Part shown: positions 38,401-47,389 of the stretch, in pieces
Layout of the letters: every line of letters begins with the position of its first letter
Position numbering within the stretch: position 1 is the first letter of the stretch
Source: Alviniconcha marisindica
Taxonomy: Eukaryota > Mollusca > Gastropoda > Provannidae
Length of the DNA: 64,000 nucleotides
NCBI GenBank assembly: GCA_018857735.1
Contig: JABMCL010000359.1
Span: forward strand, 1-64,000
Direction of reading: 5' to 3'
The notes under the pieces: model-generated
Databases searched by the model: none
What the model was told of the DNA's origin: nothing
What the model saw: the letters and a program-made list of their open reading frames with translations, nothing else
Made by a program: the position numbers and the translations under genes

Positions 38401-41400
38401 GTGAGGTAGTAACTTGGTAGGCTGCAAGGTGTGATGCTGTCTATCTGTGTCTGTAACTGTGTAGATTGCAGGGTGAGGTAGTAACTTGGTAGGCTGCAAG
38501 GTGTGACGCTGTCTATCTGTGTCTGTAACTGTGTAGATTGCAGGGTGAGGTAGTAACTTGGTAGGCTGCAAGGTGTGACACTGTCTATCTGTGTCTGTAA
38601 CTGTGTAGATTATAGGGTGAGGAAGGAACTTGGTAGCTTGCAAGGTGTGACACTGTCTGTCTGTCTGTAACTTTGTAGATTGTAGGGTGAGGTAGTAACT
38701 TGGTAGGTTGCAAGGTGTGACACTGTCTGTCTGTAACTTTGTAGATTGTAGGGTGAGGTAGTAACTTGGTAGGCTGCAAGGTGTGACACTGTCTGACTGA
38801 GCCTGTAACTTTGCAGACTGCAGGGTGAGGTAGTAAATTGGTAGGCTGCAAGGTGTGACACTGTGTATCTGTGTCTGTAACTTTGTAGATTGCAGGGTGA
38901 GATAGTAACTTGGTAGGCTGCAAGGTGTGACACTGTGTATCTGTGTCTGTAACTGTGTAGATTGCAGGGTGAGGTAGTAACTTGGTAGGCTGCAGGGTGT
39001 GACACTGTCTGTGCTTGTAACTTTGTAGATTGCAGGGTGTGGTATTAACTTGGTAGGCTGCAAGGTGTGACACTACATTCTGGAACTTGCTAGACTGCAA
39101 GGTATGACACTACCTGTCTGTAACTTGGTAGATTGCAAGGTATGGCACTTGCTGTAACAGAGACTACAGCAAGATGTAACACTACTTGTCTGTGACTTAG
39201 TAAACAGTGTGGTGTGAGCAGTGCCTCTCTGACTATGTAGACTGCAAGAATTGCTCTAACATGGGTAGACTGCTAGGTGTGATGCTGACTGTAACTTGGT
39301 AGACTGCTAGGTGTGATGCTGTCTGTAACTTGGTAGACTGCTAGGTGTGATGCTGTCTGTAACTTGGTAGACTGCTAGGTGTGATGCTGTCTGTAACTTG
39401 GTAGACTGCAGGGTGTGACACTACCTGTCTGTAACTTGGTAGACTGCAGGGTGTGACACTACCTGTCTGTAACTTGGTAGACTGCAGGGTGTGACACTAC
39501 CTGTCTGTAACTTGGTAGACTGCAGGGTGTGACACTACCTGTCTGTAACTTGGTTAGACTGCAGGGTGTGACGCTACCTGTCTGTAACTTGGTAGACTGC
39601 AGGGTGTGACACTACCTGTCTGTAACTTGGTTAGACTGCAGGGTGTGACGCTACCTGTCTGTAACTTGGTAGACTGCAGGGTGTGACACTACCTGTCTAA
39701 CTTGGTTAGACTGCAGGGTGTGACGCTACCTGTCTGTAACTTGGTAGACTGCAGGGTGTGACACTACCTGTCTGTAACTTGGTTAGACTGCAGGGTGTGA
39801 CGCTACCTGTCTGTAACTTGGTAGACTGCAGGGTGTGACACTACCTGTCTGTAACTTGGTTAGACTGCAGGGTGTGACGCTACCTGTCTGTAACTTGGTA
39901 GACTGCAGGGTGTGACACTACCTGTCTGTAACTTGGTTAGACTGCAGGGTGTGATGCTACCTGTCTGTAACTTGGTAGACTGCAGGGTGTGACACTACCT
40001 GTCTGTAACTTGGTAGACTGCAGGGTGTGACACTACCTGTCTGTAACTTGGTAGACTGCAGGGTGTGACTACCTGTCTGTAACTTGGTAGACTGCAGGGT
40101 GTGACACTACCTGTCTGTAACTTGGTAGACTGCAGGGTGTGATGCTACCTGTCTGTAACTTGGTAGACTGCAGGGTGTGACGCTACCTGTCTGTAACTTG
40201 GTAGACTGCAGGGTGTGACACTACCTGTCTGTAACTTGGTAGACTGCAGGGTGTGACACTACCTGTCTGTAACTTGGTAGACTGCAGGGTGTGACACTAC
40301 CTGTCTGTAACTTGGTAGACTGCAGGGTGTGACACTACCTGTCTGTAACTTGGTAGACTGCAGGGTGTGACACTACCTGTCTGTAACTTGGTAGACTGCA
40401 AGGTGTGACACTACTTGTTTGTAACTTGGTAGACTGCAAGGTGTGGCAGTAACTGCTTGGACTGCAGGTTGGTATAGCTGCAAGGTGTGACAGTGTTGCT
40501 TTACGCTGCAGGGTGGCATACAAGGAGATGGGGGAACGGTACAGGATGCCAGAGACCCTGATGGTGCGTGGACAGGTGTGCGCCACTCTCTTCCCAGAGG
40601 ACAACAACTGGCATCGTGGCATCATCACTGGCTGGTCCCACAGGATGGTTGAGGTATGCCTCGTGCGTGTGTGTGTGTCTGCCAAAGAAAGAACACTCTG
40701 GGGGGTCCTGTGGTGGACACAATTGCACACTGACAAATGCATTCCAAGTGGTGGGGGGGGGGGGGGGGGGGGGGGGGGAATATGGTGTTTGTGTGTGTCT
40801 TTTTTTTGTTGCTTGTTTGCATGTAGCAGTTTCTCACTTTTGCTGTTTTAGGGTTACTCATTGTGCAGCACTACTCTGAGTGTTATTGTTAACCAGGATG
40901 TCTGTTAACTCTTTCATCCCTGTTTCGTATTTGGCATTACTTCCCCTCATTCCTATGTTCCTATGTACATAACAATCCTTTCATTCCTGGGTTTTCATAA
41001 GGAATAAATGTATGAAAGAGAGTATGTGGGTTTGAGTCATCTGTGTCTGCAAGCTCTTAGTAAAACCATGGCAACCTATATATTGCTGTGTAGGTAAATG
41101 AAGTCAGAAGGCAGTGGTCACACTTTCAGAGTCACTGTCACCAGGAGGGTGACACACAGGTGCAAATAAAGGTGACACATACCTTTTTTAAGACAAACAG
41201 ACGAAACCAACGTTTTGCAGGCCCACAGAACATGCCAAGAGAAATGGAACATGCTCCCTACTTACAGTCGGATGTCCCAGGTAACATCCACACAGAAACT
41301 GTCTCCAGAAATTCCGTTTGTCACATTGTCTGTGTCCTTGAAATGGTGATGAAAAGGTGACGGTTTGCATAAGAGTAGGAAGTATGAGTTCACAGTATGA

Positions 41401-42268
41401 TTGTTTCATTTTAGTGTAATCCATGTGCCGTCTCTATCATATATATATACACAATGTTTGCACTGTAACTCTGTACAACTATATTTACTATGTCTGTGTA
41501 CACATCTGCACTGGACATCAGAGGTATGTCTCGTGTCACAGCAGTGTCCTCACCTGTCCACTCAAAAACGTGGCTGAGTAAAAAACAATGGCAGGTTTTC
41601 ATCATCCAATTCATCACCACTCTAACTATCATCTTTAAATGCATTTGCAAGCTCTGCTCTCCTCTTCTGTCAGTTCAAACAGATCAAAATAATTTTCACC
41701 CAGATTGTCATAAACATCATCATCAGAGAACTGATCACTATCGTTATGCTCATCCACCGCCATCTTTCCAACTGTACAGAATAACCTAACCCCATCCCTA
41801 GAAATGGACACATTTTGTGCACTGGACACTTTCCCACACTCTGGCAGTGGCCAGGCACGGCTAATCAAAGCATTGTGCGGCTTATCAAAACATTCCCCAG
41901 GTCCCGTTACACTGGCCAGGGGGAACTGACGTGCTGACCATGTGACAGGTAGGCGCGGATTTCAAAGGCAGAACCACTGCAGTGGCCGGCCAGAAGGTTC
42001 TCAGGAATAAAGGGAAAGATTCTCTCAGCCGCTGTAGCAGTTTTCAGGGATAAAAGAGTTAAGGATGCATTGGTGTCTTGCATTGAATACTTGCTTGTAT
42101 TCAGTTTGTTTTCTCTCTCTCTCTTCAGGTGTACTATGTGGACTATGGAAATACTTGCTGTGTTCCGCCAAACAGCATTCGGTTTTTGAAGTAAGTACTC
42201 GCTTTCTGTGTGTATGTGTCATGTGTGTATCCATCTTTCTCATCACACGTGTGTATGTGAGGAGGCTG

Positions 42269-42348
<80 letters not shown>

Positions 42349-43555
42349 ACACACACCCACACACTCTGCAGATCCTTCCTTCGTTGCTTGAGTCACAGTT
42401 ACGTTTATCCAGTCTTGCAGCCAGATTGAAACTTCTGGTAATTTTGCCATGTTCAAACTATACACTGAATGATTCCCTGTAAGAAATTTGACCAAGGTTC
42501 CCCACAGAAAACTAGAATACAGAATCTTTATTGTCTGTGAATAACAAAGAAATTTGCCTTGCGACTGCATAAAAGATGCTAGTAAAATAACACGCAGTAT
42601 AATACATGAACATAAGTACACATAAAACACAGAGTACTTTATCTTAGAGTCTGGAGGGCACATACACTCTGAAACATTCAACCCTACCCGTTACACACAT
42701 CAACACATGCACTGACAGGTCAAGCATTTTCAACAAATAAGAAAAGTACAACTCATCAAATTCAACCCAGACAGACAAAATACCTACACACGAACATCTC
42801 TATTCAGACCAGTACTATCACATAAATAGCATAGCAAACCCTCACATTAAAAGATAGCAAACTCATTTTAATGATGGATTCAAACCTCAGTGCAACATGC
42901 TGGTGGAATCCATCAATCAGGACCACCTAAAAGTCTTCCTAAAGAGATCTCAGTGCAACATGCAGGTGGAATCCATCATTCTGGACCACCTAAAAGTCTT
43001 CCTAAAGAGATCTCGGTGCAACATACAGGTGGAATCCATCATCCAGGACCACCTAAAAGTCATCCTAAAGAGATCTCAGTGCAACATACAGGTGGAATCC
43101 ATCATTCTGGACCACCTAAAAGTCTTCCTAAAGAGATCTCAGTGCAACATGCTGGTGGAATCCATCATTCAGGACCACCTAAAAGTCATCCTAGAGAGAT
43201 CTCAGTGCAACATGCCGGTGGAATCGATCATTATGGACCACCTAAAAGTCACCCTATGGCCAGACACACACACATGAAAGAAAATGTTCTCCTGGAGAGG
43301 GGGCACTGCAGGAGTGGTGGCCTCCCATAGCAGTGATGCTCTCGATGTCAGATTGTAGAATATACAGCTTTCCCTGATCACAGTGTGCTCACATCCTCAT
43401 GAACAACAATAGCAACACAGTTTCTCTTCTTGTGTCCTAAACATGATTTATGTTGTTGTTTTATTATTTTGTTATTGTCGATCAAAATGACATAACTCCA
43501 ACCCCACGGTCACATGCACTCGCATACTGGAACATGCGCACATGGGCTCACGCTT

Positions 43556-43619
<64 letters not shown>

Positions 43620-46600
43620 CACAATGGATGAAAGAATGATTACACTATATTCCATTAATGTATATCATAAACATGTGAAACTGTAATGGATGGCTGTAAT
43701 ATAATTTAGAATGTGGAGAGAAAAAAGCCTTAGGGAAAACAACAACAACAGCAACATGGAGCAAGCTGGCTGCGAGATGGGAATCTGCAGCCATAAATAA
43801 AATTAATTTAAAAAAAGTCTCTTTGAACACTTCTAAAAGCTTGCTTAGGATTCTGACACTAACTCATCAACTGGGAGGGTGCAGTTCAAAGGAATCTTAC
43901 CTCGTGAGGATGGGCTTTTATTGTGAGGTTCGCTTTTTGCATGTGCCCCCCCCACCCCCAATGAGGGTGGTCTTTCCTCACGAGTGTGACTATTTTCAGT
44001 AATTGCTGTTTTGGAGAAAAGCTTCTTGGCAGCAGTCAGCTGCCTCATGTCAGGCCTATGGATGAAATGAAGTCCATAGGTGTGGTGCGTGGCAGGGTAT
44101 TTGTTGAGTGCCTGTTTAAAAGCTTTTGTGTGTCAATTTTTTTTGAAAAGGTCTTGTTTTTTGTTGTTGTGTTTTCCAGGAAATTATTTTTGACCTTGCC
44201 AGCTCAAGCGATTCAAGCTAAGCTGGCCTATCTGCTGCCGCCTGCTGGTGCCAAGGTCAGTAAGAGTTCCTCTCTGTTCTCTTCTTCTCTGTACATACTG
44301 GCTTTGCCCGGTCCCTTGTTCCCCTCTTTCACTGTACATACTGGCTTTGCCCGGTCCCTTGTTCTCTTCTTCTCTGTACATACTGGCTTTGCCCGGTCCC
44401 TTGTTCTCTTCTCTGTACATACTGGCTTTGCCTGGTCCCAGGGAGTGCTTGAAAGTCTTTCCAGTTTTGAGAGCCCCTTTTTGAGGCCTTGGAATTCTTT
44501 GAAAATCAGTAAAAACCAGGGTTGGTACTTGGAAGTTCTTGATATTGTGGTACTCTGATAGGAGTGTGTTGACAATAGTTGTGTCCCTCTTTATCATGCT
44601 GTTTGCAGCAATGAAGTGACAATAGTTGTGTCCCTCTTTATCATGCTGTTTGCAGCAATGAAGTCTGACTGAAATGTAAGACTTTTTCCTGGCTTAGCTC
44701 ACTGGGCTGCCCCTGTGTTGCTGTTTCTAGTCCTACCCAAGCCCAGTAATTTTAACCTACATGCAGTTTTTTGTTCTGATAAAAAAAAAATCAAACAAAA
44801 TTCTGTTGGTGGTGGTTTTTAATTTTTTTGTTTTTGTTGGGTCCTTGAAAAAAGGGGTGCTCTAGAAAGTCCTTGGAAATTTGTCTCCCAAAACCTGCAC
44901 GACATAATAACGATAACAAGAAAAGTAAAACTGAGCTGCATGAGTGTTGCATGTTGGCAACAAAGCCTGGGTCGTGTGGGTCTGGATTTAGAGCGGAGCA
45001 TGAAGTGGACAAAGAGTTGCAGCAGCGGCTGAGTGCTGTCATGAGTGATGATGTTTTGCCTACCTTGAAATCAGGGGCATCAGCCCTGTCCGCCAGTACA
45101 TGACTGTTGGAGCAGCCAAAACTCTTGTCTGTGCCTTTGCTATGTCCAAGCTCGACTATAGTAATTCTCATCTATCTGGCTGCCCTCTTTGCTTTATCAG
45201 TAGACTACAGAAAGTTCAGAACTCTGCAGCGAAACTAGTTTTCAAAGCATGCGAACGTGATCGTGTGAACCCTCTTCTGCAAGCTCTTCATTGATTACCG
45301 GTCCAAGCCAGAATAGACTACAAACTGTCAGCTATCTGTCACAACTTCTCTGACTCATCTCCTGCCTACTTCTCTGACCTCACTGTGTAGATCCCTTCCA
45401 GGCAGCTTTGTTCTTCTGCAGACGCATTAATTCGTATCACCCATGTTGGAACAAAAACCTTTGGCCGATGCTGTTTCTACTGCTGTGCTCCAAAGTAATT
45501 GCATTCATTCCCTTCTGACATCCGCCACATTTTAGTCCTCTCAAGCCTTCAAAACTGTGTTAAAAGCTCGCCTGTACAAACACTACCACAATTGATTTCA
45601 AATGTCTTCGTACTTGCCTCCCCTATTTACACTCCCTTCCCACTTGTTGCATTCCATCTGTGTGTGTGAGTGTGTGTGTGTGCACATGAGAAATATAATA
45701 TTATGACCATATACATTTAAAAAAAAATATTGTTGAAGTTTTAATGTATACATTACTGTTGCTCTTGTAAAATGCAGTGTGCTTGCCCTTGTCAGTGAAA
45801 TGCGGCATTGTAGAAATGATCGCTGTTATTATTATCATGATGTCCTGGGTTTGTTTCAGACATTCACAAGGGAGTCCAAGCAGGCGCTGCTGGACTTGGT
45901 CATGTCACGACCATTGATGGCCTTGATCTCAGACATTCAGGTCAGTCGGTGTGTGTGTGTGGCGGGGGAGGGCGGGGGGGTCTGTGTGGCTGTACAGGGC
46001 TGGACCTGGTAGATGTGAAAAAAGGGGAGGGAGGGAGCATTCCTGAAGAGGCAGGGGTAGAATTCTAGCATTTGTGCAATACACTGGTGGCCTCCCCTGG
46101 CTTCTGTTAGCTTTTAGTCTTGCCTTTTAAGGTTGTTAATGTGCCAGTGTGTTACATATGTAAAAGAACATTGCCTTGGTCTCTGTAATGAACAGTGGTA
46201 AACTTAATCTGCAGTTTTACCGGTATCATTTCAATTTGTCACATGCATATGCGCGCGCGCGCACACACACACACACACACAGTAACCACCCTTTTAGTCT
46301 TTCTTGCCTTGGTCTCTGTAATGAACAGTGGTAAACTTAATCTGCAATTGTATCAGTATCATTTCAATTTAAGTCACATGCATGCACACACACACACACA
46401 GCAACCACCCTTTGCTCTTGCAAACCCCATTTGTTACTTTAAAAGGGAAGGGGGGGGGGGGGTAATGGGGGAGTTCCGGAAGCTTTGGGAGCAGGATATT
46501 GCAAATCAGAATTGTAGAGGAATGGAATGGGCTATGTTTAACTCCCCACCCCACCCCCCCTTTTTTTTAAAGAAGGAAATAGGCTGGGTGTAGTTCAGCC

Positions 46601-47389
46601 TTTCACATTTATTTTTGCATAAACCAAAATCATGTCTGAAATAATAGAATGGGTGATGGTGACCCCACCCATCATGTCTGAAGTTTTTCTTGCAGTTCAG
46701 GTAACACAGTGGGCCTCAAGCTTCTTGAAGGAACAGCTTTCTTTTTTATTATTGCTAAATTTAAAAAAAAATCAATGTTGCCAAACACATCCGTGTGGGG
46801 CATTTATTCAGAAACATTAAGGAACATCTTTAGATCTTATTGCCTGGGGTGCATTAAACATGCTGTGGTCATCACAACTTGCACAGTATGTGTGAACTCC
46901 TTCGAAGGCCAGAGAATTTCTTTACAAGCTCAGGATGTGTAACAGTAAATGTTTGCAAATCTTGAATCTTTCAGTACTTTAGTACCCAAACATGTGCACC
47001 TTTTGATCTTAAACATGTTTTTCGTTGCTGGACTGTATGCTGTGGCGTGATGTCAGATTGGGCATGCTGCATGTAACGTTGACTGGAAACATGTCTAATC
47101 CCAAAAGAAGGGTGAATTCAGGGAGATGGGAGGGATAGATACTTCGTGTCAGTGTGTGGGTTGCACGAGGAAGAAGGGGATGGAGGATCATAACCACTTT
47201 AAAGTCTGCAGTATGAACAGCCCGTGGTTACCTGGTAAGGAACCCGACACCAACGACAAACTTTGTCAACAGAACCATGTGCTGTCGCTGGTTCTGGCTG
47301 ACACCAACGGAGCCAATGACGTTTTCATCAACGACAAACTGGTCGAAGACGGGCACGCCACCTTTCTTGAAGGAGAGGACAAGGCGCAG
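20443..47389 (+). CDS. TDRD5: TDRD5-like LOTUS/Tudor protein, at least 13 exons
   Basis: Exons: 20443-21469, 23075-23241, 23821-23877, 27165-27321, 32443-32601, 34383-34494, 36137-36222, 36939-37144, 40512-40653, 42129-42190, 44180-44255, 45860-45940 and 47273-47389, about 816 residues so far (human TDRD5 about 980). Exon 1 encodes a LOTUS domain (about residues 6-90; AILIAAKDGLTLREFENDC) and an RGG-rich stretch (about 105-145). Exons 2-4 give a second LOTUS (APRGLWCNRLPVMYKEMF). Exons 5-7 give a third (VRQVLQAHTDGVALYQFAE). Exons 8-13 give one extended Tudor domain with NNWHRGIITGW, VYYVDYGNT, LPAQAIQAKLA and VEDGHA, the single-Tudor layout of TDRD5 rather than TDRD7. The family acts in germ-granule assembly, piRNA production and transposon control. 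All junction phases agree except 27321 (phase 1) to 32443 (phase 0), so at least one exon is missing. The 3' end is unresolved. Confidence 0.88.
21835..22010 (+). repeat. Dispersed repeat, second copy (see 5880-6075)
   Basis: TGCCCCTTCAGTAGCGTAAC, TGGCAGAGTATGGAGG and GCCGGAAAGCGATGCTCGG define it. It lies in TDRD5 intron 1, downstream of the exon 1 donor. Confidence 0.55.
22430..22628 (-). mobile_element. tRNA-derived SINE (family S3), minus strand
   Basis: The minus strand from 22625 reads GGTGGCCCAGTCAGAGGTAC, then CACTGGACTTGGGACC, then a box B-like GGTTTGAATCTTGG. The head is Leu/Ser-tRNA-like. The following body is unrelated to S1 and S2. Divergence of both boxes suggests an old copy. 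Confidence 0.5.
22640..23010 (+). mobile_element. CR1/L2-type LINE 3' end (reverse transcriptase C-terminus)
   Basis: Translation shows LRVPRIGRRTLGEGSFQY, then IGPVLWNSL, and, after a frame change, SFKSKLKTHLF before a stop near 22857. This is the usual C-terminal end of CR1/L2-like reverse transcriptases. The 3' UTR then reads TTTGTAAGCGCTCTGGGCTC and ends in (TTA)n. It is a 5'-truncated, frameshifted, inactive copy in TDRD5 intron 1. Confidence 0.8.
26236..26660 (-). pseudogene. Decayed Mutator-like transposase fragment
   Basis: On the minus strand, frame 1 (26639-26433) carries NTNECLNSTIWAHCPKTTF then GLKRVEGSVAQAVC. A second frame carries on with NKMYMDISFDTLRLLAEKDE and ends VYGARAH. 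The pattern N-E-LNS-IW--CPKT-F, then AVA-AVC, then a charged KDERR--EG/KR stretch and a closing YGA-A is known from MULE/Mutator-domain proteins of invertebrates. At least one frameshift (near 26455) breaks it. A possible element end (AGGGGGGATATGGTAGTGC) lies near 25408, but no matching right end is seen. It lies in TDRD5 intron 3. Confidence 0.6.
27670..29918. mobile_element. TIR-bounded DNA element of about 2.25 kb, family not recognised
   Basis: The left end is TGACTTAGTGCCAAAAGG then TGCGCAA. The right end, read in reverse, is the same (TTGCGCACC, then TTTTGGCACTAAGTCA). Both ends are flanked by TA-rich sequence (TATA). No long ORF exists inside. The motif GTTGAACRTTA (either strand) is repeated about nine times inside. 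A truncated relative lies at 15705. Superfamily cannot be assigned from the sequence. Confidence 0.6.
29042..29088 (+). CDS. Candidate TDRD5 exon inside the TIR element (uncertain)
   Basis: TTTTTGTCCTAG is a good acceptor. The following 47 nt translate as (G)IRVNMTKKRMDDRLS and stop at a GTGTGT donor. That gives phase 1 in and phase 0 out, exactly what is needed between exons 27165-27321 and 32443-32601. If no donor is used, the frame runs on to a stop near 29180. Against it: it lies inside a transposon and its sequence is not recognisably conserved. Confidence 0.25.
30006..30035 (+). CDS. Candidate 30-nt TDRD5 microexon (uncertain)
   Basis: TTATTTTCCAG is followed by 30 nt encoding (D)LPLCYEGED(G) and then GTGAGT. 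Entry and exit are both phase 1, compatible with the upstream exon. It does not by itself repair the phase difference with 32443. Confidence 0.25.
31514..31576 (+). repeat. GGGCGTAAAACACCAAC tail repeat, plus copy
   Basis: GCCCTGATATAACCATACTG, GTTGACTGGGCGTAAAACAC and (CTTA)n. Same family as 15094 and 53922. Confidence 0.65.
31965..32325 (+). repeat. Two adjacent direct duplications before the LOTUS-3 exon
   Basis: An imperfect repeat of about 75 bp (ATTTCCCTCATT twice, 31972-32110) is followed by a near-perfect roughly 83-bp repeat at 32156-32321. Each copy of the second ends TTTTTGTCCAGGATATTA, so an acceptor-like site is itself duplicated. Confidence 0.85.
32757..33815 (+). repeat. 32-bp minisatellite, about 33 copies
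   Basis: Unit CCTCAGCCTGCCCTAGC plus TTTCTGGCTTTGATG, with alternating GATG/GATA and CTTT/CTCT variants. The array starts about 155 bp after the donor of exon 32443-32601. It degrades at the right edge into CTTGCCTTAGAATCCTGTC-type units. Confidence 0.95.
34640..34735. repeat. (TAATAA)n with TTTATATAGCAC tail fragment
   Basis: TTAATAATGATAATAATAAC is followed by TTTTATATAGCACAATATC. This resembles the reversed 3' end of the LINE type ending in (TTA)n. Only the terminus is preserved. Confidence 0.35.
34873..35564. mobile_element. piggyBac-type MITE, 692 bp, TTAA target duplication
   Basis: TTAA|CCCACTTGGCCCCAGACC on the left matches GGTCTGGGGCAAAGTGGG|TTAA on the right. A subterminal GTCACTGCCC is also shared. 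Near the right end GGGCGGTCTGGGG occurs twice (about 35497 and 35543). CCC termini plus TTAA fit piggyBac. There is no transposase inside, and it lies in TDRD5 intron 6 (between exons 34383 and 36137). Confidence 0.85.
35880..36115 (+). repeat. Degenerate GAGGATTTCAAAGCTC repeat before exon 36137
   Basis: GAGGATTT(C/A)(T/A)AAGCTCTTTATG occurs about six times between 35850 and 36120 at irregular spacing. The last copy ends less than 30 bp from the exon acceptor. Confidence 0.7.
36340..36805 (+). repeat. Degenerate minisatellite of about 30-45 bp after exon 36137-36222
   Basis: Repeats of ACCCACAAGAGTGCTGACC with ATTTAAAGTG occur at least ten times with variable spacing in the intron between exons 36137 and 36939. 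Confidence 0.8.
37285..37385 (+). mobile_element. LINE 3'-tail fragment
   Basis: TGTAAAGTACTCTGGGCTCC, GGATGCTATAGAAATCCCC and (TTATTA)n resemble the 3' UTR end at 22930-23010. No coding part remains. Confidence 0.5.
38180..40455 (+). repeat. Complex minisatellite with higher-order structure before Tudor exon 40512
   Basis: The first block (about 38180-39110) has units of about 61-70 bp built on GTAACTTGGTAGGCTGCAAGG and GTAGATTGCAGGGTGAGG. A second small block (39290-39405) uses GACTGCTAGGTGTGATGCT. The third block (about 39405-40400) has 38/39-bp units TGTGACACTACCTGTCTG plus TAACTTGGTAGACTGCAGGG, about 26 copies. In 39540-39960 a 38-mer and a 39-mer (GGTTAGAC, GACGCT) alternate as a 77-bp dimer. 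The long minus-strand open frames here are repeat artefacts. Confidence 0.95.
40909..42058 (-). mobile_element. piggyBac-type element, 1.15 kb, degraded
   Basis: TTAA|CTCTTTCATCCCTG on the left and CAGGGATAAAAGAG|TTAA on the right form 14-bp inverted termini with one mismatch, flanked by the TTAA duplication. The minus strand carries the remains of a transposase reading frame. The element lies between TDRD5 exons 40512-40653 and 42129-42190 and ends about 70 bp before the latter. Confidence 0.8.
41405..41800 (-). pseudogene. Broken piggyBac-type transposase N-terminus
   Basis: An ATG in AAGATGGCGGTGG opens an acidic stretch (NDSDQFSDDDVYDNLGENYF, then DLFELTEEES). The frame then breaks. Another frame reads FEWTGEDTAVTRDIPLMSS before decaying. 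Acidic N-termini followed by a W-containing linker are usual in piggyBac transposases. The TTAA-bounded host element supports the call; no catalytic region remains. Confidence 0.5.
42270..42353 (+). repeat. (CA)n microsatellite
   Basis: About 38 CA units, about 80 bp into the intron after exon 42129-42190. Confidence 0.95.
42885..43262 (+). repeat. 63-bp minisatellite, six copies, open in two frames
   Basis: Unit: CAGTGCAACATGCTGGTGG, AATCCATCATTCAGGACC, ACCTAAAAGTCTTCC, TAAAGAGATCT. The length is 21 codons exactly, so two plus-strand frames stay open through all copies. It is intronic, with no splice or start context, and I read it as non-coding. Confidence 0.9.
43556..43617 (+). repeat. 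(CA)n microsatellite
   Basis: About 30 CA units after GGCTCACGCTTG. Confidence 0.95.
44258..44440 (+). repeat. Minisatellite starting at the donor of exon 44180-44255
   Basis: Four units of about 40-53 bp (TCTGTACATACTGGCTTTGC, CCGGTCCCTTGTTC, TCTTCT) begin within about 20 bp of the exon's GTCAGTAAG donor. Read on, the exon frame would continue open through the array. Confidence 0.85.
44573..44664 (+). repeat. 47-bp perfect tandem duplication
   Basis: AATAGTTGTGTCCCTCTTTA followed by TCATGCTGTTTGCAGCAATG occurs twice back to back. Confidence 0.85.
45090..45600 (+). mobile_element. CR1/L2-type LINE reverse-transcriptase fragment
   Basis: Translation gives MSKLDYSNSHLSGCP, RLQKVQNSAAKLVFKA, then (past a stop) PVQARIDYKLSAICHN and SSPAYFSDL. 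KLDY-N and RLQ-VQN-AA are the classical motifs of the reverse transcriptase thumb/C-terminal region in CR1/L2/Jockey-type LINEs. Several in-frame stops show it is dead. It lies between TDRD5 exons 44180 and 45860. Confidence 0.85.
46170..46425 (+). repeat. Tandem duplication of about 135 bp with internal (CA)n
   Basis: CCTTGGTCTCTGTAATGAAC, AGTGGTAAACTTAATCTGCA, TATCATTTCAATTT, a CA run, then AACCACCCTTT occurs twice. Confidence 0.8.

Noticed and set aside
38212..39100. Minus-strand open frames of 283 and 171 codons with periodic LQPTKLLPHPAIYTVTD
   Set aside because: They lie wholly in a tandem array, have periodic peptides, no splice or start context, and are intronic to TDRD5.
42065..42681. 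Long open frames through (CA)n at 42.3 kb
   Set aside because: Dinucleotide repeats keep all frames open; only exon 42129-42190 is supported.
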